Origin: Thalassia testudinum
Taxonomy: Eukaryota; Streptophyta; Magnoliopsida; Alismatales; Hydrocharitaceae
Direction: 5' to 3'
NCBI GenBank assembly: GCA_037157565.1
Contig: JAZHRO010000003.1
Location: 38,267,001 to 38,331,000, forward strand
DNA: 64,000 nt
Part shown: piece by piece, positions 55,447-64,000 of the stretch
Layout of the letters: each line of letters starts with the position of its first letter
How positions within the stretch are numbered: the first letter of the stretch is position 1
Notes under the pieces: generated by a model
Told to the model about the DNA's origin: nothing
Database searches by the model: none
Seen by the model: only the letters and a program-made list of their open reading frames with translations
Program-made: the position numbers and the translations under genes

Positions 55447-56533
55447 GCAATGAGTAATCTAGAATTCTTGATTACAATTCCTGATTTGGTACTAGCTTGC
55501 TATATCTCTTTTGGTTGTGGTTGTTTTAGGGAGAAGATTCAAAGAAAGTATAGCTGCAGAACAAACACACCAGGGGCAGGTAAATTCTGATTACTCTCTC
55601 TCTTAAGCCCCTCATTCTGAAAAGGAAAAAAAGGATAAAATCAATTACGGCTACTTACTTTACATTCTTAGCTAATTCATCAAGTTTCCTGATTTTATTT
55701 CAACAACAAAAAAATGATTTGTGCACCCATTTAAGGTAACTAGGGCTATTACTTTCTTGTTTGAGCCCTAGATACCACATTTGGCTAAATAAATTGGACC
55801 AAAATTAGAGCCAATTTAGGATTTCAAGTTAGGGTTTTAGAGATACACTTACATAAGCAAGAATCAACTTTCCAAAATGATGTGTGCTTAAGCCTTGCTT
55901 GAATTGATCTATTCAAGAAAACCCTAAAAATTTGGCTCTTAATCTCACTTGAATCCTAAAAGAGTGACCTAAAACTTCTCAAAGGACAAATAGGTGAAGT
56001 TGACCCACCTTGTTAGGTCAACTAATATTGAAATTAGGCCAATTTTTGCACTTAATACATCTAAAGTTCAAGTGAAATCTTAAGCACCCTTGCTCTTTAT
56101 TAAAACTAGTAGACTTAAGAGGTCAAGTCCTCATTCTGGTCTACCTGGAACATCAGTGGCAAGAGAGGTCGGGTGGGGGAAACGTGCAACCCGTGGGGGG
56201 GCTCTACCGTGTTGGGGTCTTTGCGGGACTCACCCTCTCTGGCTGCCCAAGTATTTCTCAGGTGGACGACTTTCTGACTAAGGGGTATCATTCGCCCTGA
56301 AACTCTATAGTCGTCCAAATTTTTTGGGTGTCTTGATTGGGTCCATCACATTCTACTCTCATCCAAACCATCGGTACATGTTCGGTAGGAGGTCCTTGAG
56401 ACCATCCTCGAGGCCACCTTTAGTCATTCACTCCCGTCGAGGCTAGGCCTCGATTTCCATGTTTGTGTAGCAACCCCATCACATAGATATCTCCTCTGAT
56501 TCATCTAAACCTACTTCTCCTTCATCCATCATC
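55447..56533 (+). other. 5' leader of the family-B element
   Basis: About 1.1 kb with no coding features, homologous to 33500-34570 on the minus strand. Includes a G-rich stretch at 56165-56215. Confidence 0.7.
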
Positions 56534-58160
56534 ATGGCACAACCCGCAAAAGAAGAGAATAACCTTGAGAACCAACTTCAATGCCTTAATGATTTATTCC
56601 AAGCCTTTGTGAATCCACCACAGCATCCTATGATGTGAGATCATTACAATCCTACTATAGTGGCGATCGAACCTCTAGTCCAAATCCGATCTGAAGGTCC
56701 TGATTCCAAACTCAAGCACAACATGATTCATGCTATTCCAAAGTTTCATGGGAACAAATCCGAGGATCCCTTTCAACACATCAAACAACTCAAGCACCTA
56801 GCCCAGACCTTCGGGTTAGATGTCCAAAATTAGGATATTCTTCTTGTGAAGATGTTCTCCTTCTCTCTCATGGACAAAGCAGCTCAGTGGTATCAGACTC
56901 AAACGCGTGCAATCAATACATGGGTTGAATTGCAATCCAAGTTTCTGAAAAAATTCTTCCCAATTGGTTGGAGGAATGCTATACAACAGCAGATCACACA
57001 CTACACATAGCAGCCTTGAGAACCACTTCACGAAACATGGGATCGTTTCTTGGATCTCATGTGAAAGTACCCCACCACGGAGTTCCTAAATGGGAACAAG
57101 TCCAGTCATTTTACTAGGGACTCCGTGAAGACATTCGATTATTTGTCAATGCAACTGGAGGAGGAAACATCATGGGTTAACATGAAGACACTGTGTGGGA
57201 GATTCTCGAGAATATGTGTGAGAACTCCATCAATAATGACCCCATGGGCTTATTCGACTGGACGAATGCCTGCGCATCGATGAATCCAAGGGGAGCACTT
57301 GTGACGTAGGGCCTGTCCTCATCAATCGACTTCGAATTGATGGCCAGTCGTTTGGACAAGGTCTCTATCTTTGAGAAGAAGGTGGATGAGCTAACTCGAC
57401 ATCTGCAGCAAGCCACCTCTGTGCAAAACCCATTTGCACAGCTGCCCTCTAGGAGGGAAATTGTGCATAACATCTATCACCAATCTTCTCAGGGGATGGA
57501 CCCTTATCCAGCCCTGTCTGACTCTAGGACCGGAGGAAGCTCCGACCCTACCTACTCTAGTTGGGGGAACTCTGAACCCTTGTACTCTAACTTTTCTGAG
57601 GTTCTTCAGACCTGTGAGGACCTCAACGCCATCCAGACCGACCCATTCTCTAATACCTATAACCTTGGATGGCGAAATCATCCCAATTTCTTATGGATGG
57701 GAAACAATCAGAATCAAAGACCACCATATCAACCCATCCACAAGCTCCTCATCCATATCAGCTGCCTCAGCCTCGGCCTAACCCCACCTATCAATTTGGG
57801 CCAACTCAGATAGATCAAATCACTCTTATCATTCAGGCTCTGGCTGACATTCAAAAGATGAATGCGGCTATGCAAAAACAACACAATGATAAGATCACAG
57901 AGGTTTACAATCAACTCGCCCAGATGGTGAATTCCTGCCAACCTGGCACACTCCCTTCGCAACAACTGCCCAATCCGAATAACGTGCCAAACCAGAGGTG
58001 CGTTATGAACCCAAATCTAGGCCAAGCCCACATGATTTATCAAGCCCCTTCTGCTCCATCACTCGATGGGATGGAAGCTTTGACATCCTACTTTGGATTT
58101 TAGCAGCAGCCACCTATTTTACCGACACCAAACCCAAACCAAGTAGGACTAAATTCAGTT
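56534..58160 (+). pseudogene. gag: gag of the family-B element
   Basis: Starts MAQPAKEENNLENQLQCLND at 56534, the first ATG with a long downstream gag reading. The core shows IPKFHGNKSEDPFQHIKQLK, MFSFSLMDKAAQWYQT and LQSKFLKKFFPIGWRNA (56740-56990), then a C-terminal Pro/Gln/Asn-rich region (57337-58103) and VTTCSGKAT (about 58160), a variant of VTLRSGK. Stops at about 56636, 56830, 57008 and 57061, and shifts near 57130 and 57720. It forms the particle shell and, in Athila elements, lacks an obvious CCHC knuckle, as here. Confidence 0.85.
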
Positions 58161-59114
58161 ACAACCTGTAGTGGCAAAGCAACACAAGACCCAACTTACC
58201 CAAGCCACTTTCTGCTTGGTAATGCTAACCCAAGCCCTAGGATAGTCATCCAGGATACCCTTGTCCTAGATCAAGAACCTGGACCTATTCTAGAGGAACC
58301 ATCCAAGATTCAATTTCCCGAGGCCTTGACCTAAAGAAAGGGGACAACCAAACCCGTGGCACCTGAGGAGGACCTGTTCAAGCTCTTTGAACTGGTCCAT
58401 ATAAACATCCCCTTGATGGATGCAATTCGCCACATACTAGCATACGCACGATTTATGAAAGATGTGTGTACACCTAAGTGTAAGCTGCGAACCAAAAGTG
58501 GGAGCCCAATTGTATTGTCTGAGCAAGCCAGCTCTGTAATTTTGAGCAAACTCCCACCTAAGGCAAAAGACCCAAGTACTCCCCTGATTTCCTATACAAT
58601 TGGTGATATCCAATTTGATAGAGCTTTATTAGATCTAGGAGCCTCCATCAACCTAATACCTACATCCCTACTTGACTATCTTGAGGAATTTGAGCTTAAA
58701 TCGATTGAGGTGACATTACTGTTGGCGGACCGATCTATTAAGAAACCTAAAGGAGTTCTTGAGGATGTCATTGCTAGGGTTTGGGATTTCTATTTCCCGA
58801 TGGACTTCGTAGTCTTGGATATGGATGCTCCAGAAAATCTAAGAAACACAGCAATCATACTAGGGAGACCCTTTCTGGCCACTGCTAGGGCCAACATTAA
58901 TTGTGAGGAGGGCCAAATTGAACTAAAATTTGGGAACCAGACATTAAAGATTGACATCTTTAAGGCCCAACAAGGGATTAATTGTGGAGTTATAGAACAG
59001 ATATGTGATATCAACGCTGTAGTTAAAGATCCGTATATTGAGGAAAACCGACTACTTCTGATCAACAACAAGAGGATCAAAACCTGCAACCAGAGGAGTC
59101 CAAACTTAACCTAG
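58161..59114 (+). pseudogene. Aspartic protease of the family-B element
   Basis: The frame from 58356 (252 codons) begins in the linker (EEDLFKLFELVHINIPLMDA) and contains the retropepsin active site LLDLGASINLIPTS (Asp codon at about 58632), followed by RNTAIILGRPFLATARANIN. It cleaves the polyprotein. It is intact across the catalytic region; a stop at 58334 separates it from gag. It is the best preserved protease in the window. Confidence 0.87.
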
Positions 59115-59184
59115 ACGCACCCATCACTCCTTCCCATGCTCCTGACACTCACCCTGAACCACCGCTACTGTTGATAACCCTGAT

Positions 59185-60380
59185 TTGGAACTTAAGCCTC
59201 TTCCCGATCATCTAAAGTACGTCTTTCTGGGTTCCAATCAGACATTTCCTATGATTATCAATTCCAGACTCACACCTTATCAGGAATCTCGACTGATTTC
59301 TATTCTCCAGCAACATCGAAGAGCCATAGGATGGACTCTCGATGATTTGTCTAGCATCAGCCCCTCTTACTGCACACACTGCATCTATGCTGAAGAGGGC
59401 ACACGACCTTCCCGTGAAATCCAGAGATGTCTGAATCCTAATCTGCAAGAGGCCATGAAAAAGTAGATCATCAAGTGCTTAGATGCTGGGATCATCTACC
59501 CGATCTTCGACAGTCGGTGGGTGAGTCCAATCCAAGTTGTGCTTAAGAAGGCAAGACTTACCGTGATCACGACTGAAATCGGAGAAACCATACCGACCCG
59601 TGTGGTGAATTCGTGGAGAGCCTACATTGATTATAGAAGACTCAATACCTCCACAAAGAAGCATCACTTCCCACTACTGTTTATTGATCAAATCCTCGAG
59701 AAACTAATGGGAAATATATTCTTCTGCTTTTTGGATGGGTACTCCGGTTATAACCAGGTGGCAATCCACCCTGAGGACCAAGAGAAGACCACTTTCACCT
59801 GCCCCTTCAAGATGTATGCATTCTGAAGGATGCCTTTCTATATCTGCAATGCAACCGCTACTTTTCAATGGTGCATGCTTGCCATATTCTCAGATATGGT
59901 TGGTGATTATCTGGAAGTCTTCATGGATGACTTCTCAATGTTTGGCAAATCATTTGACGATTTCCTCTTGCACTTGGTCAAGATCCTCAGGTAGTGCATT
60001 GACGTGAATTTCGTTCTTTTCTAGGAAAAGTGCCACTTAATGGTGCCTGAAAGAATTGTCCTGGGACATCTCATCTCAGAAAAAGGCAGCCAAGTTGATA
60101 GAGCCAAGGTGAATCTAATTTCCAAACTCCCTATGCCTAGCTCGATCATGGACATCCGATCTTTCCTGGGCACATTGATTTTTACCGTCGATTTATCCTA
60201 ATTTCTCGAAAATCGCATGCACCCTGACTAATCTACTATCTTAGGATGTTCCTTTTGAAATATCCAAGGCATGCACTTAAGCATTTCAGATCCTACGTGA
60301 TTAAGTTACTCAAGCTCCAATCCTACAGTCCCCTGATTGGTCTCAACCCTTTAAGATCATGTGCGATGCTTCTGATTTCG
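59185..60380 (+). pseudogene. Reverse transcriptase of the family-B element
   Basis: AIGWTLDDLSSISPSYCTHC, CLNPNLQEAMKK then TAG (59464), WVSPIQVVLKKARLTVITTE, WRAYIDYRRLNTSTKKHHFP, FFCFLDGYSGYNQVAIHPED (catalytic Asp present), a stop at about 59824, NATATFQWCMLAIFSDMVGD, and FMDDFSMF (about 59924) as the catalytic box. Stops at about 59994 and 60024, then GHLISEKG and a one-base loss near 60180 in the FLGTLIFY segment. Reading beyond that changes frame repeatedly. Confidence 0.88.
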
Positions 60381-60399
60381 CTGTAGGAGCGGTACCTGG

Positions 60400-60720
60400 G
60401 CAAGAAATTGACGGGAAACCCGTGGTCATCTACTAAGCTAGCAAGACACTTGACGCGGCTCAGCGTAACTACATAGTTACTGAGAAACAGCTGCTAGCTG
60501 CAGTATTTGCCCAAGAAAAGTTCAGATCGTATCTTTTGGGTTCCCGTGTTATCATTTACTCTGATCACACAGTTGTGAGGCATCCCCTTGCAAAGAAGGA
60601 TGCAAAACCTTGACTAATCCACTGGATCTTGCTGTTGCAAGAATTTGACCTCGAGATTCATGACAAGGTGGGAAATAGAGTGTGGTAGCTGATCACTTGT
60701 CCCACCTTCCTTCTGACATT
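60400..60720 (+). pseudogene. RNase H of the family-B element
   Basis: KTLDAAQRNYIVTEKQLLAA, LLGSRVIIYSDHTVVRHPLA and [17 protein letters not shown], with stops at 60436 (Tyr position of YYASK) and 60614. The tether is shifted after GNR. Similar to the minus-strand copy at 4806-5231, including a following PDEHLL segment. Confidence 0.82.
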
Positions 60721-60829
60721 GCCAACCCTTCCGAACCCCTTATAGAACATTTTCCTGATGAGCACCTCTTGAATATTAGTACAGGGCTTCCATGGTTTGC
60801 TAATCTAGTAAACTACATGGCATCACATC

Positions 60830-62070
60830 AAATCCTGTCCGATTGACCAAAGGCCAAGCAGGACAAATTGCATTATGTTGCCGAGTACTACTTCTGGGAA
60901 GACCCATATCTTTTCTACATCAGTGCTGATCAAATCATACCATGATGTGTCCCAGAAGCGAAAGTTCAAGGCATCTTGTCCTTTTGCCATGACCAGGAAT
61001 GCGGTGGACACTTCTCTTGTCATATAACCGCAACTAAAGTCCTCCAATGTGGCTTCTATTGGCCCACAATTTTCAAAGACGCATACAATCACTGTAAGGC
61101 ATGCACTCATTGCCAGACCTTAGGCAACATGAGCCATCATGATATGATGCCCTTACAGTCGATTCTCGTATGTTAAAATCTTTGTTGCCTGGGGGATTGA
61201 TTTTATGGGATCCTTTCCTATTTTGGATGGCTTCAAGTATATTCTACTCGCTGTTGACTACGTGTTCAAATGGGTCGAAGCCATCCGACCAGAACCAATG
61301 GTCATAAGGTGGTTATCAAATTCATTCATCAGAACATCTTCTCTCTGTTCGGGATTCCACGTGCTATAATCTCTGATGGAGGGGCCCGTTTCACTAATGC
61401 TCAGTTCATGTCACTGATGACCAAATGCGGGGTGTCACATCGAATCCCTACTCCTTATCATTCCTAAACTTATGGTCTAGCTGAGCTATTGAATCGGGAG
61501 ATCAAGAAAATCCTTCAGGTCACAGTTCGACCTGAAAGGAAAGACTGGTCGTCCTGACTTCCAAAAGCTTTGTGGGCTTATAGGACTGCCCACAAAACCT
61601 AATTAGGCATGTCTCCCTTTAGATTAGTGTACGGAAAGGCATGTCACCTCCCGTCGAATTGGAGCACAAAGCCAATTGGGCAGTACAGAACTGCAATCTA
61701 AATCTTTCTAAGGCAGGAACCCACAGAAAGCTTTAAATGAGCAAGATCGATGAATTACGCCACAACATGTATGAGAACTCATGAATTTACAAGGAGTAGG
61801 TTAAAGCCTTTCACGACAAGCACATAACTAGAAAGATCTTTTACCTTGGTCAAAAAGTCCTACTCTTTGATGCCAAGTTCAAACTATTCCCAGGAAAACT
61901 AAGATCAAAATAGATCATACCTTACCTCATCCGACGAATCTTTGGAAATGGATCCATCAAAATCAGTTAACTCAGCCATGATTCAGAACCTTTCATCGTG
62001 AACGGTCAGAGACTCAAACCGTTCATTGAACTTACCGATACAAATTTGGCTGAGGCATCTTTTACCCTTT
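60830..62070 (+). pseudogene. Integrase of the family-B element
   Basis: Zinc domain FCHDQECGGHFSCH with ACTHCQTLGNMSHHD (61110s), a core with ISDGGARFTNAQF (61368) and GLAELLNREIKKILQ (catalytic Glu kept, about 61480), KACHLP near 61640 followed by a frame shift that interrupts the CHLPVELEH signature, and C-terminal remnants around 61860-62060 (FPGKLRSK and NGQRLKPF type in shifted frames). Stops at about 61175, 61466 and 61557. The first catalytic Asp region (IDFMGPFP) is degraded at about 61195-61225. Confidence 0.85.
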
Positions 62071-62340
62071 ATTCTCCATAAGCTCATTGCACTCGATCGA
62101 TGGCGTTAAACTCAGCGCTTAACAAGAGGCAACCCATCATTTTGAAAAACCTGAAACCTTTCTTGACATACCTATGCTGAACTCATATTGCAGTTTAGGG
62201 TTCATCCATTAGAACAACCGACTCTACCTCTGGTACATGCACCTGAGCTTGAAATCGTCGACAACAGTCATCCTGACCCATTCACGCACCCAAAACCTAT
62301 TCTAATGAATGATCTAAGCTGAACTGGAACCCACCTAATT

Positions 62341-62379
62341 TACAATGAGGACATTGCAAATCATAGGCATGGGGGGGTA
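62341..62379 (+). promoter_or_regulatory. Post-ORF AGGA hairpin motif
   Basis: CAATG-AGGA-CATTG stem (5 bp; the next pair is A-C), followed by ATAGGCATGGGGGGG. Confidence 0.7.
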
Positions 62380-63136
62380 TGAAAGTGCAAAATGCCGTGA
62401 AAATCATCTCACAAGAAAAGGTTTCATCAAAAAAATCATATATCCCAAAAATGCCAAAAAAATTAAAAAATTCTTGAAAAAGAATAAAAAAATGAGAGGA
62501 GAGAAAATTTTAAGGGCATATAAATTTTGAGGAGAAAAAGGGGAGAAGTTAAAAATGGCAAAAAGGAGTACAGGTTGAAAAGAAATGAAAAAGAAGATAG
62601 TCATTAGTAAGAAATTAAGGAAATAACTTAGTTCTAGACCAAATTAAGAAAAAGAAAATTAAAGGCAAAAAGTGCTAATGAAACACAAAAGAGATTGGTA
62701 GGAATGCTAATTTTAGGCCTCTTGGGCTGTGATCATAGGCTTAAAAATTCATGTACCCACTAAAATCTAGATATTCCCTAAGCGGTTGGGCAAAATGCGA
62801 AGCTTAAGTATTAGGTCTAAGGCTTAGGGAGTATTTGGCCTCATCAACTGACCTTTGCTTTGCAGGACTCGGTAACCTAGGCAACCCAATCCACACATAG
62901 TCTGGTTCAGTGCGCTTAAGTATCAAAATCATGCAAATGCATTTAAGTTGTTCTGAAAAAGTTGCCTAGATTTGGAGCGGATGATCGACACAAGTTGATT
63001 TGGACAAGTTCCTGACGTGGAGAGGTGGGAAATTCCCCATGAAGATGCACAACAACATATCATCTCAGTGCTATTCTCCTAGGATATCTACATATCCTAC
63101 CAGGGGCATGTAAGCACCCTGTGTTGGTTCAGATGC

Positions 63137-63280
63137 CATAGGCAGCATTATCCTAAAATGTCGATTGGCAGGGTTTGGATTTAGCTACAAAACACCATGG
63201 GTGAGATTATCTCGAAATCTCGAAAGCCAAGGTTCTTGGTGTTGCCATTGGCGATGCTATCTCGAAGCATTGATTGCCAA
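63137..63280 (+). repeat. Three TATCTCGAA-loop hairpins, family-B copy
   Basis: 9-nt loops at 63149 (TATCCTAAA), 63208 and 63258 (both TATCTCGAA). Inner stems AGCAT/ATGTC (one mismatch, one G-T), GAGAT/ATCTC (perfect) and GATGC/GCATT (one G-T). The third has a 5-bp outer stem TTGGC/GCCAA with a GATT bulge. Loop spacings of 59 and 50 nt match NA-1 (59 and 51). Confidence 0.87.
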
Positions 63281-63701
63281 GGATCCTTCGAGGATGGATG
63301 ATGGGGACTAGGAATCCGATAAAGATTGTATTGTGAAGCCAATTCGAAGCTAGAAATAAAAAGAAAAGAGACAGAAAACTCTCCTAAAAAAAAGAAAATT
63401 CCTCAGTCTCTCTCTTACAAAAATGCACTGCAAACTGAACCGAGGCTAAAATATGTTACAAGCATAGGTGCTTGAACTGCGGAGTTCAACGAACCTTACG
63501 ATAGTTCCTGTGGGCCTTAAAAGGCTTCACGGTAGACTGAGGCTAGAGCTGGTCAGGTTTGGATCTTGGTTGGTACTTGAGGACCTCTAGGCCTACTATT
63601 GGCATTCTAACCTAATAGACAGAAGAAAGCACACATCACAGTTTTTTGGCATCAAAGGATTTCATGGTCTAGAATCAAGTTAAAACCTTAAAATTTTGCT
63701 G

Positions 63702-63716
63702 CTAGGCATGGGGGTA
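63702..63716 (+). promoter_or_regulatory. Polypurine tract of the family-B element
   Basis: CTAGGCATGGGGGTA immediately before the 3' LTR start TGATAGGAACACC. The hairpin seen before the PPT of NA-1 and NA-2 is not evident. Confidence 0.8.
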
Positions 63717-64000
63717 TGATAGGAACACCATCATGACTTCTATCTCATTTTGACCCAATAATGAAGAGAATAAATGCTCTTACACAGCCAACGAAAGGTC
63801 GGAATTCACTACATAACCTTTCTGAGAGAAACACAAGAAACAAGCGGTAAAAATGTAATTTTACCAATGTAGTACAACCACGGGTTTTCTCAAGGGATAA
63901 ACAAATATCAAATGGTCTTAATAAGATAACAAGTTGGTTGAATTTGACAGAAAAGGGTTTATGTGTATTTTGTGAATTAAATGACTTCTTAAAACCCTAA
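63717..64000 (+). repeat. 3' LTR of the family-B element (start only)
   Basis: 284 bp aligned with the start of the 5' LTR at 52692, by eye about 85-90% identical, with small indels. It continues beyond the window. Confidence 0.92.

Larger units (their letters stand above)
62071..63701 (+). other. 3' non-coding region of the family-B element
   Basis: No coding support. AGGA hairpin motif at 62341-62379, an A-rich stretch at 62440-62700, the TATCTCGAA hairpins at 63137-63280, preceded by a roughly 60-base conserved lead (CATATCCTACCAGGGGCATG at 63091) also present in NA-1 at about 43801. Confidence 0.7.
52692..64000 (+). mobile_element. Family-B Athila-like autonomous-type element, decayed
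   Basis: 5' LTR (52692-55425), PBS (55429-55446), leader, gag (56534 to about 58160), protease, RT, RNase H, integrase (to about 62070), AGGA hairpin (62341), three TATCTCGAA hairpins (63137-63280), PPT (63702-63716) and 3' LTR from 63717, running off the window. Expected length about 13.7 kb. It inserted into the 5' LTR of NA-2. All enzyme domains are present but multiply broken. Confidence 0.92.

Noticed and set aside
43848..63280. CRISPR-like array
   Set aside because: Three short diverged hairpin repeats per element in a plant retrotransposon; no identical repeats or spacers.

Overview
The window is repeat DNA from a large, transposon-rich flowering-plant genome. I found no convincing host gene, rRNA, tRNA or CRISPR array. 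Nearly everything is nested Ty3/gypsy (Metaviridae) LTR retrotransposons of the Athila/Tat type plus one plant L1-type LINE. The type is read from integrase signatures ([18 protein letters not shown]), a DLGAS aspartic protease, an FMDD reverse transcriptase and primer-binding sites complementary to the 3' end of tRNA-Asp. The species cannot be named from this. All coding regions are broken by stops and frameshifts, often CAG/CAA to TAG/TAA or CpG to TpG/CpA changes, as expected of old, methylated copies.

Layout. (1) 1-5478, minus: the 3' half of an Athila-like element (RT end, RNase H, integrase, polypurine tract, LTR start). (2) 5492-26035, plus: a second Athila-like element, 5'-truncated in gag. 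Its 3' LTR is split at 12283/24605 by (3) a complete minus-strand element at 12284-24599 with 2.24-kb LTRs and TSD CATGG, carrying gag/protease but no RT or integrase. (4) A 2.7-kb solo LTR (16483-19177, TSD TGATA) sits inside the protease codons of (3). (5) 26036-37310, minus: LTR, PBS, leader and ORF pieces of a 'family B' element, interrupted by (6) a solo LTR (26711-33232) that itself holds (7) a LINE (26843-31794, 11-bp TSD). (8) 37311-46239, plus: a non-autonomous element (NA-1) whose ORF is split by (9) a roughly 4-kb solo LTR (38450 to about 42417). (10) 46240-52691, minus: a relative (NA-2) with the same uncharacterised ORF. (11) 52692 to the end, plus: a nearly whole, decayed family-B element with gag, protease, RT, RNase H, integrase and the start of its 3' LTR.

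The most interesting signal is RNA-like structure recurring in the 3' part of these otherwise divergent elements. There are four motifs: an AGGA-loop hairpin just after the ORF, three evenly spaced hairpins with loop TATCTCGAA and covarying 5-bp stems (two elements), a TTTGCTAG/CTAGCAAA hairpin just before the polypurine tract, and an inverted repeat right at the LTR start. Stems differ between elements but keep pairing, so a conserved 3' RNA architecture shared by autonomous and non-autonomous families is a testable hypothesis.
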